64,000 nucleotides of DNA from Clostridium estertheticum (GCF_026650985.1 NZ_CP086239.1:3410001-3474000), one strand, 5' to 3'; shown: positions 10,577 to 20,429, counted from the first letter of the stretch. The notes: generated by a model not told the origin, from the letters alone. Program-made: numbers and translations.

Positions 10577-11404
10577 TTAGCTTTTCGAACCTGTACTTGC
10601 AACACCTTCAATAAATTGCTTCTGAAATATAATAAATATTATAAGCATTGGCCATATAGCTATCATTGAGCCTGCCATAAGTTGAGGAAAATTTGTTGAA
10701 TATTGACCTTGTAATGATGCCATTCCAGCCGCTAGCGGCATCTTATCTAATGACATATTTACTATCAAAGGCCACATCAAATCCTTGTAAGCAAACACTG
10801 AAGTGAATATTCCAAGCGCTACTAAGCCGGATCTAGTTAAAGGTAACATAACTTTCCAAAATACTTGCCATCTGTTACATCCATCTAATATTGCTGCTTC
10901 CTCTAGTTCCTTCGGAATTCCAATGAAAAATTGTCTAAGTAAAAAAGTACCAAAAGCGCTTATAATCCCGGGTATTACTAGAGCTGTAACAGTATTTAAT
11001 AATCCAAGTTTTGAAATTATAGCATACTGTGGGATAATAAATATTTGTCCTGGTATCATCATTTGAATAAGTATTAACATAAAGAAAAAATTTTTTCCTG
11101 GAAACTCAATTCTGGCTAAAGCATAGGCTGCCATGGCACTAAAGAAAACTGAACCTATGACTCTAAAAAATATCATTAGCATTGTATTTATGTAAAATTT
11201 CGCAAACGGCAATTGATTCCATACGTCAACATAATTTCCCCATTTAAAACTTTTAGGCATAATAGTAACTGGTAATGACGTTGACTCTGTAAGTGTTTTT
11301 AACGAAGTTAGTATCATCCATATAAATGGAATTAGCATTGCAATCGCACCTATTATAAGAATTATGTGAACAATTGAATTGCTTGATTTTAATTTTCCTT
11401 TCAT
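10577..11404 (-). CDS. Sugar ABC transporter permease, MsmG/AraQ type (CUT1)
   Basis: The 275-residue inner-membrane protein has six predicted transmembrane helices and the EAA cytoplasmic loop EEAAILDGCNRWQVFWKVML, which docks the ATPase. This is typical of the second permease of a CUT1 oligosaccharide importer. GGGGAGG precedes the ATG. It lies 21 bases after the MsmF-type permease gene and completes the binding protein-permease-permease set. No ATPase gene is present, so the pair probably uses a shared MsmK/MsmX-type ATPase encoded elsewhere, as is common in Firmicutes. Substrate is inferred from context to be an alpha-galactoside. Confidence 0.92.
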   Translation of the reverse strand: MKGKLKSSNSIVHIILIIGAIAMLIPFIWMILTSLKTLTESTSLPVTIMPKSFKWGNYVDVWNQLPFAKFYINTMLMIFFRVIGSVFFSAMAAYALARIEFPGKNFFFMLILIQMMIPGQIFIIPQYAIISKLGLLNTVTALVIPGIISAFGTFLLRQFFIGIPKELEEAAILDGCNRWQVFWKVMLPLTRSGLVALGIFTSVFAYKDLMWPLIVNMSLDKMPLAAGMASLQGQYSTNFPQLMAGSMIAIWPMLIIFIIFQKQFIEGVASTGSKS

Positions 11405-11425
11405 AAATTATACCTCCCCTTGAAG

Positions 11426-12367
11426 TTATTCATAATGAACCCATTTTTTCTGTAATTTAAGTTGAACTACAGTTATCAATAAAATTATTGCTAATAAAAG
11501 TACTACTATAGTTGAACCATAACCTTTATCATTCATTACGAATGAATAATTATAGAATAAGTACACTAAAGATTGAGTAGACTCCATAACTGCATTTGAC
11601 TTACTAATCATCATAAATATTAAATCAAATACTTGTAATCCAGTTATCATAGAAGTAACGACAACAAAAAACATCGTTGGTGATATTAATGGAAATGTAA
11701 TAGCGAAAAACTGTCTGATAGGACCTGCTCCATCAATTTTAGCTGCTTCATAAAAGCTTTTTGGTATTTCCTGCAGCCCTGCAAGTAAAATAATCATATT
11801 GTAACCTAGATAACTCCATATTCCTACTACTATTATGGATAAAAGCGCGAGTTTTGGATTTGTAAGCCAATTGGGTCCGTGTATACCTACTAAAGAAAGC
11901 AAGTAGTTAAACAAACCGAAATCTGAACTATAAAGCCATCTCCAAACCATGGCTATAGCCGCTGGTGCTGAAACCATAGGTAGAAAATAGATTGTACGAT
12001 ATATAGTTTTACCTTTTATCTTCGAATTAAGTAATACTGCAATGCCCAAAGAAAGAATTACGCCAATAGGAACTGAAATTGCAGTATATTTTAATGTATT
12101 CAAAGTTGCCTGCCATACAGCAGGGTCTGAAAACATCTGTTTATAATTATCTAACCCAATCCACTGATTAATACCAAAATCACTGGTTTTATTAAAACTT
12201 AAATAAATAGTTTGAATTAACGGCCATATATTTAATATAATAAGTCCTATTATCGTAGGTGCTATCATAAAATAAGCCCAATAATAGTCATTTAAATCCT
12301 TCTTACTAATCTTTACCTTTTTACCTGAACGTTTCGATGTGTTTTTTTGTTTAATCATCGCTTTCAA
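11426..12367 (-). CDS. Sugar ABC transporter permease, MsmF type (CUT1)
   Basis: The 313-residue permease has a basic N-terminus rich in lysine and serine, then six to seven membrane helices. The EAA loop EAAKIDGAGPIRQFFAITFP is near residues 208-227. It pairs with the downstream MsmG-type permease. The start is taken as TTG at 12367 because AGGAGG lies 7 bases before it; an ATG three codons later is 16 bases away and less well placed. A stable hairpin separates it from the binding-protein gene upstream. Confidence 0.92.
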   Translation of the reverse strand: MKAMIKQKNTSKRSGKKVKISKKDLNDYYWAYFMIAPTIIGLIILNIWPLIQTIYLSFNKTSDFGINQWIGLDNYKQMFSDPAVWQATLNTLKYTAISVPIGVILSLGIAVLLNSKIKGKTIYRTIYFLPMVSAPAAIAMVWRWLYSSDFGLFNYLLSLVGIHGPNWLTNPKLALLSIIVVGIWSYLGYNMIILLAGLQEIPKSFYEAAKIDGAGPIRQFFAITFPLISPTMFFVVVTSMITGLQVFDLIFMMISKSNAVMESTQSLVYLFYNYSFVMNDKGYGSTIVVLLLAIILLITVVQLKLQKKWVHYE

Positions 12368-12413
12368 AATTTCCCCTCCTTTTATAAAATCATAATTAAA
12401 TTTAGTTAATTAT

Positions 12414-12446
12414 GATGACAGTTAGCTATAATCACTAACTGTCATC
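12414..12446 (-). terminator. Intercistronic hairpin after the sugar-binding protein gene
   Basis: A 12-bp stem GATGACAGTTAG/CTAACTGTCATC lies just after the binding-protein stop codon, with AT-rich flanks that can extend the pairing. There is no long T-run. In similar operons such hairpins protect or partially terminate the message so that binding protein exceeds permease; that role is inferred here. Confidence 0.6.
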
Positions 12447-12452
12447 AATTAA

Positions 12453-13736
12453 TTACTTTTCAGTTGCTAGAAGAGCATTCATTTTTTTATCAATTATATT
12501 ACAACCCTCATCTACAGTAAGCTGACCAGAATATACCTTTGTCATTGTGTCAATTTGAGTTTGATACCATTTTACTTTTGTTGGTGAATTTGGTAATAAC
12601 ACAGAATACTTTAACATTTCTGGGTATACTTTTAAGTTGAATTGTTTAGTATTGTCTATAAATGGTTGTTCAGTTCCTGTATATGCTGGAATTGCAGCAC
12701 CTTTTTCAGATTGAATAGTATTTGCTTCCTTTGCTCCTAAGAAATCCTCGAATTTCAAAGCTTCTACTGGATGTTTAGTTTTTGCTGAGACAGCATTTCC
12801 TAAACCATTAATTATGGTTGCTTTTGTCTTTCCCTTAGGAATAACAGCTACATTGCAATTTTTAGACACATAATCATTTGCTTTAAATTCGCTTACCATC
12901 CATGATCCGAATAAGCCCATTGCTGCTTTTCCTGATTCAAAGTATGTGGTAAAGCTGGTATCTGCAAATTGTTGTTGAGTTGGAGATACCTTATATTTTC
13001 GACTTAGATCAACATCCCACTGTATAGCTTGTTTTGTAGCTGCTAAACCAAAACCTGATTTTTTCTTATCAGGCGAAAGTATATATCCATTATTTTGGTA
13101 AACAAGGTCATAATAACCCTGTCCATCATCTGAAGGAGCCACACAACCGAATACTCCTTTTGAAGGATCAGTTAATTTTTTTGCAACTTCTAAATACTTA
13201 TTCCAATCCCAAGTTCCATCTGGATAAGCAATACCCTTTTTATCAAACATAGTCTTGTTGTACCATAATGCTATTGTATCGTAATCCTTAGGCATAGCAT
13301 AAACTTTACCTTTTAATGTATATGAATCTGTAAGACTCTTAGGAAAATTACTCATTTTTACATCTTTACTATTTTTTATTGTGTCAGTTAAATCCATTAA
13401 CATACCAGCGTTAGCATATTCAAAGAAATTATTTGAATGCATCCAGAATACGTCTGGAAGTGTTCCACTTGAAGCCCCTGCCTCCATTTTTGGCCAATAT
13501 TGATCCCAAGGTGTAACTTCCACTTTTACTGTTATATTTGGGTTTAACTTGTGAAAAGAATCAGCGATAGCTTGCATACCAGGTTGTTGATTTTTATCCC
13601 AAATTTGATAAGTAAGAGTTACAGGTTTACCACTTGTGTCGCTTGTAGTCTTAGCACTGCCACAGCCCGCTAAAGTGGACATCATAACCATAGAAGTAAG
13701 TGCAACCGCAATAATCTTGTGTAAACTTTTTTTCAT
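12453..13736 (-). CDS. Sugar ABC transporter substrate-binding lipoprotein (CUT1)
   Basis: The 427-residue extracellular solute-binding protein starts with a lysine-rich signal peptide ending in the lipobox LAGC (cysteine at about residue 25), so it is anchored to the outer face of the membrane. The mature part is a family 1 oligosaccharide-binding fold with WMHSNNFFEYANAGML and aromatic-rich segments. AGAGGGGG precedes the ATG. It heads the importer operon and is driven by a promoter carrying the operator shared with the kinase and sucrose phosphorylase genes. Likely ligand is raffinose or a related alpha-galactoside (inference from alpha-galactosidase and sucrose phosphorylase). Confidence 0.92.
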   Translation of the reverse strand: MKKSLHKIIAVALTSMVMMSTLAGCGSAKTTSDTSGKPVTLTYQIWDKNQQPGMQAIADSFHKLNPNITVKVEVTPWDQYWPKMEAGASSGTLPDVFWMHSNNFFEYANAGMLMDLTDTIKNSKDVKMSNFPKSLTDSYTLKGKVYAMPKDYDTIALWYNKTMFDKKGIAYPDGTWDWNKYLEVAKKLTDPSKGVFGCVAPSDDGQGYYDLVYQNNGYILSPDKKKSGFGLAATKQAIQWDVDLSRKYKVSPTQQQFADTSFTTYFESGKAAMGLFGSWMVSEFKANDYVSKNCNVAVIPKGKTKATIINGLGNAVSAKTKHPVEALKFEDFLGAKEANTIQSEKGAAIPAYTGTEQPFIDNTKQFNLKVYPEMLKYSVLLPNSPTKVKWYQTQIDTMTKVYSGQLTVDEGCNIIDKKMNALLATEK

Positions 13737-13842
13737 TTTTTAAATCCCCCTCTTTATTTATTCATATTTTTATATTTGTATATTTATAAATTGCTAAATT
13801 AGCAACCCATAAAAGCATTATGTAAATGATTACTATAGGTAT

Positions 13843-13882
13843 ATTATATACAATGTTTTTAAATATGTCAACCGTATGACTT
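13843..13882 (-). promoter_or_regulatory. LacI-controlled promoter of the sugar importer operon
   Basis: Minus-strand -35 TTGACA (13866-13871) and -10 TATAAT (13843-13848) are spaced 17 bases. The -35 box is embedded in ATGTCA-ACCGTA-TGACTT (13865-13882), which matches the kinase-promoter operator at 17 of 18 positions. Confidence 0.88.
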
Positions 13883-14248
13883 AATTTAAGAAAGCATTTT
13901 CTATATCCAAATATATATCAACAAAACTTCACTATTAACCTCATAATTTATGATTATTATCTGGACACATAAGAAATTTTTGATTATTATGTATATCATG
14001 AGATTTTGAGGTAACTGTTTAAAAATAATTATAGAATTACCTCAAATTTAATGTTTTGTGATATGGCAATATATGTGACCTTAATCAATTATAATGAAAA
14101 AACTTTGGACAATAATTAATTAATTTTTCCAACTACAAGCAATCTGTTTTTTGACAATTAGTTTTCCATATAGAAAACATTTGTACGTCAGACCAGAGTT
14201 TGGCCGCAGACTTCCATTAGATTGCGCCCATGCCGAACGCACAATAAA
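13883..14248. other. Long intergenic region upstream of the importer promoter
   Basis: This stretch holds no open gene that I can support. It includes GTTTTCCATATAGAAAAC, an inverted repeat, at 14161-14178. From 14186 to 14246 there is an unusually GC-rich island for this window. The rest is AT-rich filler between the importer promoter and the lacI terminator. Confidence 0.5.
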
Positions 14249-14284
14249 AATAGAGACTATATAATGTTCTCCATAGTCTCTATT
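14249..14284 (-). terminator. Terminator downstream of the lacI-type gene
   Basis: A 12-bp stem AATAGAGACTAT/ATAGTCTCTATT lies just past the regulator stop codon. On the minus strand it is followed by a TTTTTATT run. Confidence 0.85.
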
Positions 14285-14306
14285 AATAATTCATTTAAAT
14301 AAATGG

Positions 14307-15278
14307 TTAAGTGGTTTTTCTTTCCACTAAAGTTACAGGCAAAATATTTTCTATATTTACTTCTTTTTTTTCGAGTAAATCTATTAGAATTTTTACTACT
14401 AGCTCCCCCATCTTTTCTATTGGTTGTTTTATTGTAGTTAAAGGTGGGACTATAAGTGATGCTATATTAATATCATCATACCCAACAATTTTTAAGTCCT
14501 TTGCAATATCTTTTCCAATTAAGTTAGCAACATGTATTATTGAAGCTGCTATCATGTCACTACTAGCAAAGACACCATCTATATCTGGATGCTCTTCAAA
14601 CAGCTTATAAGCCAGTTTCTCATAGCCCTCAAAAATATCAAGCTTTGCCTGTTTTATAATAAAATTTACTTTTCTCTCCAGTACGACATCCATAAAAGCC
14701 TGATAACGCTTATTAGCTGGAGTATTAATTTCAAGTGGTCCACTTATATGAGCAATATTTTTACATCCTCTATCTATCAAAAGATTTGTAGCCAAAATCC
14801 CTCCATGATAATTATCCGAAGTGACAAAAGGTATATTATTAGTAAATGTTCTATCAAGTGCTACAATAGGCAAATTAGGAATAAGATAATCCGAGGTATC
14901 TAAGGTATGGCTTCCCATAATTATTCCGTCCACTTGATATCTTTTAAGCATTTCTACATAACCTTTTTCCTTAACACTGTCTTGATAAGAATTACATAAC
15001 AAAATCTTATAGCCAGCCTTATAAGCATAATACTCTATATAACTAGTAAGTTCCGCAAAAAATGGATGAGCTACATTTGGAATAATAAGCCCAATCATGT
15101 TAGACTTTCTTCTGAATAAAGAACGTGCTATTTCATTCGGCTGATAATCAAGTTCTTTCATAGCCTCATGAACCTTGTTTCTAGTAACCTGACTTATATA
15201 GCCTCTATTATTTAAAACCCTTGAAACAGTTGTAACAGTGACCCCAGCTATCTTAGCCACATCTTTTATCGTTGCCAT
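14307..15278 (-). CDS. LacI family regulator of the alpha-galactoside locus
   Basis: This repressor of about 323 residues begins with the LacI helix-turn-helix ATIKDVAKIAGVTVTTVSRV and hinge region, followed by a periplasmic-binding-protein-like effector domain. GGTGAGGA lies 7 bases upstream of the ATG at 15278; a longer reading from a TTG adds eight residues and is not favoured. It is 53 bases downstream of the sucrose phosphorylase gene and probably shares its promoter, giving autoregulation. Its targets are most likely the three ATGTCA-N6-TGACAT-type sites over the kinase, importer and sucrose phosphorylase promoters. Effector unknown; sucrose, raffinose or a sugar phosphate are candidates. 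Confidence 0.92.
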   Translation of the reverse strand: MATIKDVAKIAGVTVTTVSRVLNNRGYISQVTRNKVHEAMKELDYQPNEIARSLFRRKSNMIGLIIPNVAHPFFAELTSYIEYYAYKAGYKILLCNSYQDSVKEKGYVEMLKRYQVDGIIMGSHTLDTSDYLIPNLPIVALDRTFTNNIPFVTSDNYHGGILATNLLIDRGCKNIAHISGPLEINTPANKRYQAFMDVVLERKVNFIIKQAKLDIFEGYEKLAYKLFEEHPDIDGVFASSDMIAASIIHVANLIGKDIAKDLKIVGYDDINIASLIVPPLTTIKQPIEKMGELVVKILIDLLEKKEVNIENILPVTLVERKTT

Positions 15279-15331
15279 AAAGACATCCTCACCCTTGCAC
15301 AATCAATTTGAGTCATTTACATTATAACTTC

Positions 15332-16801
15332 TTATACTAAATATTGAACTACCTTGCTAGACTCATCAATATATTCTATCACAGACTTATTAGTTTTTAA
15401 ATCTATAAATAATGTACAATATCTATCATCCTTATGCCAATAAAGTCGAATTTCGTCTTTAGCAGTATGAATAACTTTAAATTTTCCATTAAAAGCAGGG
15501 TATTCATTTCTAAATCTGATAAGTTTTAAAAGTCTTTGAACAACTTCTTTTTTAACTGACTGCTCAATTTCCTCAAGACTGAAGTTGTGACGGTTAATTT
15601 CACGACCTTCACCAGTTTTCTTTACATTTTCAACATCATTTTTTCCTGCTAGTAGTCCCACATAATATACCTGCGGTATCCCAGGTACAAAAAATTGAAT
15701 TGCTCTAGCTGCCAAATATGCATCATCATCACACTCCAATAAAGAGTAGTAAGACCCTCTTATTTGATGCACATCAAATCCGTCTTCTGACTTATCTTCT
15801 TCTGATAAAATAAGGCTTAAATTTGAGCCTCTCTTAAGGGTCAAATCTACAAGTTTTCTAGCTTCCTTAGTGTCTATGAGATCATCCATATCAGGTTTTA
15901 CAGGAATACCATCATGGCAGTCAAGCATTGTAAATTGTCTCGACGGACGATCCTTAAGGTATTCACAAAGCTTCTCACTAGATTTATTTATTAATGTATC
16001 AAGAATGGTATAAGGCAGAATAAAATCATAAATCCAGAACCCATGCTCTGCAAGTTTGTATTGAGTTGAGTAATGTGAATGAACTTCTGGAAGCAATTCA
16101 ATTTTCATAGAATCCGCCAATTTCTTAATCCAATCAAGAAAATCATATACTTCTGGCTCTACAAAAAAACAGCTTGTTCCAAACCTTTTGATAACATATC
16201 CAACTGCATCTAACCTTACTATTTTAACGTTATTTTTACTAAAATTCACAAAGAAATCTTTAAGAAGCTGTTTTACCTTATCTGACCTTACATCCAAATC
16301 AATCTGCTCAGAAGGGCTAGTTTTACCAAAAGTAGTCCAAACCTTCTCTTCCTCACCCGTTTCTTCTATTTTAAAGTTTGAATAAGGCACTGTCCTGCGA
16401 AGTGACATCTTTTCAATGTCTTCTTTAACTGGTTTTCCATCTTCCCAAATCTTATCCAAAGTGATAAACAAATCAGAATACTCTGATTTTCTACCTTTTT
16501 TAAGAAAATCTTGAAAATATATAGATTTACCCGAAATATGATTAACCATTAAATCAACCAATATATCAAAGTTTTCTCCTATGTCTTTTATATCCTCCCA
16601 TGTACCGAACTCTGGTTCTATCATCAAATATGTAAGTGGAGCAAACCCTCTGTCTCCAGAAGACGGAAATGGTGGCAGAATATGAACTCCACCTTTAAAA
16701 ACATCAGAAAAATATTTTAAAAGTACATTGTTAAGAATTTTTAAATTTCCTCCCATAGAATCTGGGTAAGTGATAAGCTGTACTTGATTTTTTACTGCCA
16801 T
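15332..16801 (-). CDS. gtfA: Sucrose phosphorylase, GH13
   Basis: The 489-residue cytosolic enzyme splits sucrose with phosphate into glucose-1-phosphate and fructose, saving one ATP compared with hydrolysis plus phosphorylation. The N-terminus has the family-typical QLITYPDSMGGNLK and GGVHILPPFPSSGDRGFAP. Catalytic motifs are VRLDAVGYV (nucleophile aspartate), LLPEVHSHY (acid/base glutamate) and MLDCHDGIP (transition-state aspartate). Length matches sucrose phosphorylases. AAAGGAG precedes the ATG. It is followed by the lacI-type gene and preceded by a promoter with the shared operator. In this locus it would take sucrose left after alpha-galactosidase action; sucrose-6-phosphate phosphorylase is a less likely alternative. 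Confidence 0.93.
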   Translation of the reverse strand: MAVKNQVQLITYPDSMGGNLKILNNVLLKYFSDVFKGGVHILPPFPSSGDRGFAPLTYLMIEPEFGTWEDIKDIGENFDILVDLMVNHISGKSIYFQDFLKKGRKSEYSDLFITLDKIWEDGKPVKEDIEKMSLRRTVPYSNFKIEETGEEEKVWTTFGKTSPSEQIDLDVRSDKVKQLLKDFFVNFSKNNVKIVRLDAVGYVIKRFGTSCFFVEPEVYDFLDWIKKLADSMKIELLPEVHSHYSTQYKLAEHGFWIYDFILPYTILDTLINKSSEKLCEYLKDRPSRQFTMLDCHDGIPVKPDMDDLIDTKEARKLVDLTLKRGSNLSLILSEEDKSEDGFDVHQIRGSYYSLLECDDDAYLAARAIQFFVPGIPQVYYVGLLAGKNDVENVKKTGEGREINRHNFSLEEIEQSVKKEVVQRLLKLIRFRNEYPAFNGKFKVIHTAKDEIRLYWHKDDRYCTLFIDLKTNKSVIEYIDESSKVVQYLV

Positions 16802-16847
16802 ACTACAATCTCTCCTTTAGAAATCGATTTAGAATCTATTTGATTTT

Positions 16848-16887
16848 ATTATATATGTGACTTCAATGTATGTCAATAGGTTGACAT
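16848..16887 (-). promoter_or_regulatory. LacI-controlled promoter of gtfA-lacI
   Basis: Minus-strand -35 TTGACA (16871-16876) and -10 TATAAT (16848-16853) are spaced 17 bases. The inverted repeat ATGTCA-ATAGGT-TGACAT (16870-16887) covers the -35 box, as at the kinase and importer promoters. The outer half-sites are identical; only the centre differs. Confidence 0.88.
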
Positions 16888-16904
16888 GTTGTGTTTTATT
16901 TGTC

Positions 16905-18560
16905 TTACAGCTTAAATTTTTGAACCATCCCACTTAGTTTCTCTGCTTGTATTGCTTGGCTTTGAGTAGCATTTGTTATTTCTTCAATAGCCATAAAAGA
17001 TTCATTAACACTTGCAAGTATTTCCTCTGAACTAGCAACTGATTCCTCAGCTGTAGCCGATACATTTTCTATTGCTTTATGAATTTCTGATACTGTTGCA
17101 TTAACCATATTCATTGAAGATCCAATGTCTGTTGATAGATTATTGAATACTACAGCGTCTTCTCCGTATTGCTTGCTTGTGTCTACAAATAATTCGTAAT
17201 CTGGCTTTACTTTATTATCCATAAATTCTAAAACCTCTTGAGCACTGCCCGAAAGATTTTTAAATGCTGTTTCAACTCCGGTCGTTACATTTTGAATGCG
17301 TTTTACTGCATCTGCTGATTCTTCAGCAAGTTTTCTAACTTCATCAGCTACCACCGCAAATCCCTTACCTTGATCTCCAGCTCTTGCGGCTTCTATCGCT
17401 GCATTAAGTGCAAGAAGGTTTGTTTGGGTGGCTATGTTTCCTATTTCATCAGCCATTATTTTAACTTGGCTAACAACCATACCTTCTTCTATTGCTTTTA
17501 GTATGCTTGTTTGATTTGCGAAATATAATTCATTTGTGGTATTCGAACTATCTTGCGCACTTTTTCTAAGGCCAATTGTTTTTTTCTCTATGTCTTTTGC
17601 AATATTGTTTCCTTTATTTGCTCTCCCAGTCACATCTTTAACATTTTTTGCAATAGTTTCTGTTGTAGCGTTTATCTCCTCAGTTGTTGCACTCAGTAGC
17701 TCCGCTCCCAATGCTACTTGTTTTATTGATTCATTTACTATCTCCATTTTCGCTGATATTTCTTCTGTTGTAGCAGATAGTTCTTGGCTAGTGGCAGTAA
17801 TACCAGTAGCACTTTCTGATATCTCAGAAATTAATATTTTTAAATTTAATATAGCTTTATTTATTGCCTTTGCTAAACTACCAATCTCACTTTTATCATC
17901 AATATCAACAGTCTTTGATAAATCATTTTCTCCAAGAGATTGTGCAACTTTTAGAATTTTCTTTATTTGCCTTGAGGTTGTAATAGCTATTATCAAACCG
18001 AGCATAATAGCGACAACTAAGCCTAGAATACTTAATACATTAATTATCCTACTTGCTTTATTAAAAGACACTTGACTAGCTTCATAATCAACTTTTGCAG
18101 CATTTGAATCTGTTGTTAATTCTTTGACTAGAGTTACAATCATATCATTTGTATTTGCATCACCACTTGATAATAGTTTACTTGCTTTAACATAATCTGC
18201 ATTATCAACTAGTTTAATTAATTTTTCTCTATTTGTGCGATTCTCCAAAAGTAATTTTTCATATTTTGCAAATTGTTGTTTACTTAAATCAGTTGTAATC
18301 GTGGGTTTGTATTCTAGTATAAGTGTATTATTTATAGTTTCTATATCTGCAATACTAGCCTTTATTGTTTGCAAATTGCTTTTATTTCTAGAATCAATAA
18401 TTGACACTTCATCTGCCTTAATTTGTACTGCATTTGTAATAATACGACTAATATCTTTAATCGCTATCAAATCATTATTATATATATTACTAACATTTGT
18501 ATTGATACTTCTCATACTGCTCGTCCCTGTAAATCCAATTAAACCTATAAATATTGCCAC
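16905..18560 (-). CDS. Methyl-accepting chemotaxis protein, 5' end probably disrupted
   Basis: The readable protein (551 residues) has a four-helix-bundle sensor at about 10-170, a transmembrane helix near 172-194, a HAMP domain and a signalling domain with the hairpin [20 protein letters not shown]. It should send ligand signals to CheA/CheW. The start is abnormal: the only in-frame start is a GTG at 18560 inside the first transmembrane helix, with no ribosome binding site. Upstream the frame reads NKIRF, a TAA stop, then [11 protein letters not shown], which looks like the family's usual first helix interrupted by one nonsense change. No in-frame ATG is found further upstream. The gene is probably inactive, phase-variable, or affected by a sequence error. 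Confidence 0.82.
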   Translation of the reverse strand: MAIFIGLIGFTGTSSMRSINTNVSNIYNNDLIAIKDISRIITNAVQIKADEVSIIDSRNKSNLQTIKASIADIETINNTLILEYKPTITTDLSKQQFAKYEKLLLENRTNREKLIKLVDNADYVKASKLLSSGDANTNDMIVTLVKELTTDSNAAKVDYEASQVSFNKASRIINVLSILGLVVAIMLGLIIAITTSRQIKKILKVAQSLGENDLSKTVDIDDKSEIGSLAKAINKAILNLKILISEISESATGITATSQELSATTEEISAKMEIVNESIKQVALGAELLSATTEEINATTETIAKNVKDVTGRANKGNNIAKDIEKKTIGLRKSAQDSSNTTNELYFANQTSILKAIEEGMVVSQVKIMADEIGNIATQTNLLALNAAIEAARAGDQGKGFAVVADEVRKLAEESADAVKRIQNVTTGVETAFKNLSGSAQEVLEFMDNKVKPDYELFVDTSKQYGEDAVVFNNLSTDIGSSMNMVNATVSEIHKAIENVSATAEESVASSEEILASVNESFMAIEEITNATQSQAIQAEKLSGMVQKFKL

Positions 18561-18789
18561 AAGTAAAAAAGCTGATAGTAATTAGAACCTTATCTTATTT
18601 GAGTTGCTTCTAATATTTTATTAAATCACCAATTCTTTTCCCATAATATAAAAATATAAATTTTCTTATCATAATTAACATATATATGTGCAGAATAATA
18701 AAGACCTCATAATTTTAAAATGCCATTAACTAGCATGTAACTTATGTGAGGAAATTTAACTTAATATTCTAATGATGGAAGGGAAAAAT

Positions 18790-19467
18790 ATGAATATTTC
18801 AATGAATTTTATAAGCGGACTAATGCATATCGATAAATATTTAATTTTAATATTACATCAGTATGGGATATTAACATACGTTATTCTTTTTCTAATTATA
18901 TTTTTAGAAACAGGCTTAGTTGTTACGCCATTTCTGCCAGGTGACTCAATGTTATTTGCCGCGGGAGCACTAGCAGGACTCGGATCAATGAATATTTCCA
19001 CTCTTCTAGTTGTAGGATATTTTGCAGCATTACTTGGTGATATTTCTAATTATTATATAGGCAGGAAGATTGGAAGCAATATATCAGCGAAGCAACAGGT
19101 ACTATTTATTAAAAAGGAATATTTAAAAAAAGCTCAAGTTTTTTATGAAAACCATGGTTCATTAACTATAATACTCGCAAGATTTGTTCCTATACTTAGA
19201 ACATTTGCCCCTTTTGTGGCTGGGACTTTACAAATGAGTTATCTTAAATTTATTCCTTGCAATATGATTGGTGATGGATTATGGGTAAGTTTATTTTTAG
19301 GTGGGGGTTATTTTGCAGGAAATCTATCCTTTATAAAAGATCATTTTTCTTTTGCATTAATAACTATAATAATAGTTTCATTACTACCTGGAATTGTATT
19401 GTTTTTTAAAGAGAAGCACAAAAAAAGGGAACCCAATGAAAATGATATCCCTAGTACTGAAATTTAA
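18790..19467 (+). CDS. DedA/SNARE-associated (VTT domain) membrane protein
   Basis: The protein of about 225 residues has several membrane helices and the DedA hallmarks ETGLVVTPFLPGDSMLFAAG and ARFVPILRTFAPFVAG. DedA proteins act in the cytoplasmic membrane, several of them as flippases of phosphatidylethanolamine or undecaprenyl phosphate carriers; which lipid applies here is not visible. GGAAGGG lies 6 bases before the ATG at 18790. An ATG six codons upstream is open but less well placed. It is transcribed alone and faces the EamA gene. Confidence 0.9.
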   Translation: MNISMNFISGLMHIDKYLILILHQYGILTYVILFLIIFLETGLVVTPFLPGDSMLFAAGALAGLGSMNISTLLVVGYFAALLGDISNYYIGRKIGSNISAKQQVLFIKKEYLKKAQVFYENHGSLTIILARFVPILRTFAPFVAGTLQMSYLKFIPCNMIGDGLWVSLFLGGGYFAGNLSFIKDHFSFALITIIIVSLLPGIVLFFKEKHKKREPNENDIPSTEI

Positions 19468-19487
19468 TAATATTTAATTAATAATGT

Positions 19488-20429
19488 TTAGCTAATAATG
19501 TTTCTAGCCAATTTGTTATTCTCTCTAAAATTTATAATTGACCCAATAACAATAAAAGCAATTCCTATCATCGTGTTTGCAGCAATTGCCTCTTTTAGAA
19601 TTATTAAAGCTAAAATCGGAGCTAAAGCAGGCTTAATAAAAAATACAATTGATGCAGTAGATGCAGAAGTCTCTTCCATTGCTAATATATAAAACGTGTA
19701 ACCAAGCCCAGTTACAAAAATACTAATATAAGCAAGCATTGGAATATTGCTTAGTGTTATACCATGCAATATTGGAATATTCGCGAATTCTTTTAACCCA
19801 TTATCTGATAAAATTTTTGATATAAAACTTAATTTTGTAATAAGCATAAGCACTAACATTTCAAGGCTACCCATTAAAAAACTAAAACAAGTTAAGACTA
19901 CCCCTCCAAATTTTTCGGATTTCTTATTGCATATTACACTATACAAAGCAAATGTTACAGTAGAAATAACAATAAATATTATACCTTTTAAACTTATTGT
20001 CATATTAAAAGGGTTCAATATACATATCATTCCAATTATGCTTAATCCCATTGTAATAATAGTATGCTTATATAATTTTTCTCCTATTAAAAAGAAAGCG
20101 AAAGTAACTACAAATATAGGATTGCAACTAAAGAGAACCGCAACTATAGATGCCTTACAATAAAAAATGGCAAGTTGGTAAAATGTCATACTTACTACAA
20201 CGCAAATAAAGCCTGTTAATATAAAAAATGAATAATCCTTCCTGTTTAAAGAAAGCTTTTTACTCCTTAAATTTTTTAAAGCTAGTGGAAGTAACATGAT
20301 AGACCCTATAAAAAATCTTAAGAAGCTTATCTGTATAGGGTTAAATTGATTAGACACCATTTTTAAAACTATTTCCATAGTGCTGAAAAGAAAAGCAGAC
20401 AGAATAATAAACCAAAATCCTTTTTTCAT
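19488..20429 (-). CDS. EamA/DMT superfamily transporter
   Basis: This 313-residue protein consists of two EamA repeats with ten predicted membrane helices. Typical first-repeat features include QISFLRFFIGSIMLLPLA and SCNPIFVVTFAFFLIGEKL; the second repeat ends with IFFIKPALAPILALIILKEA. Members export amino acids or other metabolites, and the substrate cannot be told from sequence. AGAGGTG precedes the ATG. It converges with dedA with only 20 bases between the stop codons and no clear terminator. Confidence 0.88.
   Translation of the reverse strand: MKKGFWFIILSAFLFSTMEIVLKMVSNQFNPIQISFLRFFIGSIMLLPLALKNLRSKKLSLNRKDYSFFILTGFICVVVSMTFYQLAIFYCKASIVAVLFSCNPIFVVTFAFFLIGEKLYKHTIITMGLSIIGMICILNPFNMTISLKGIIFIVISTVTFALYSVICNKKSEKFGGVVLTCFSFLMGSLEMLVLMLITKLSFISKILSDNGLKEFANIPILHGITLSNIPMLAYISIFVTGLGYTFYILAMEETSASTASIVFFIKPALAPILALIILKEAIAANTMIGIAFIVIGSIINFRENNKLARNIIS

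Noticed and set aside
14226-14244. CCCATGCCGAACGCAC, resembling the 5S rRNA loop sequence CCCATGCCGAACACAG
   Set aside because: The similarity covers only about 14 bases and nothing around it matches the rest of 5S rRNA.
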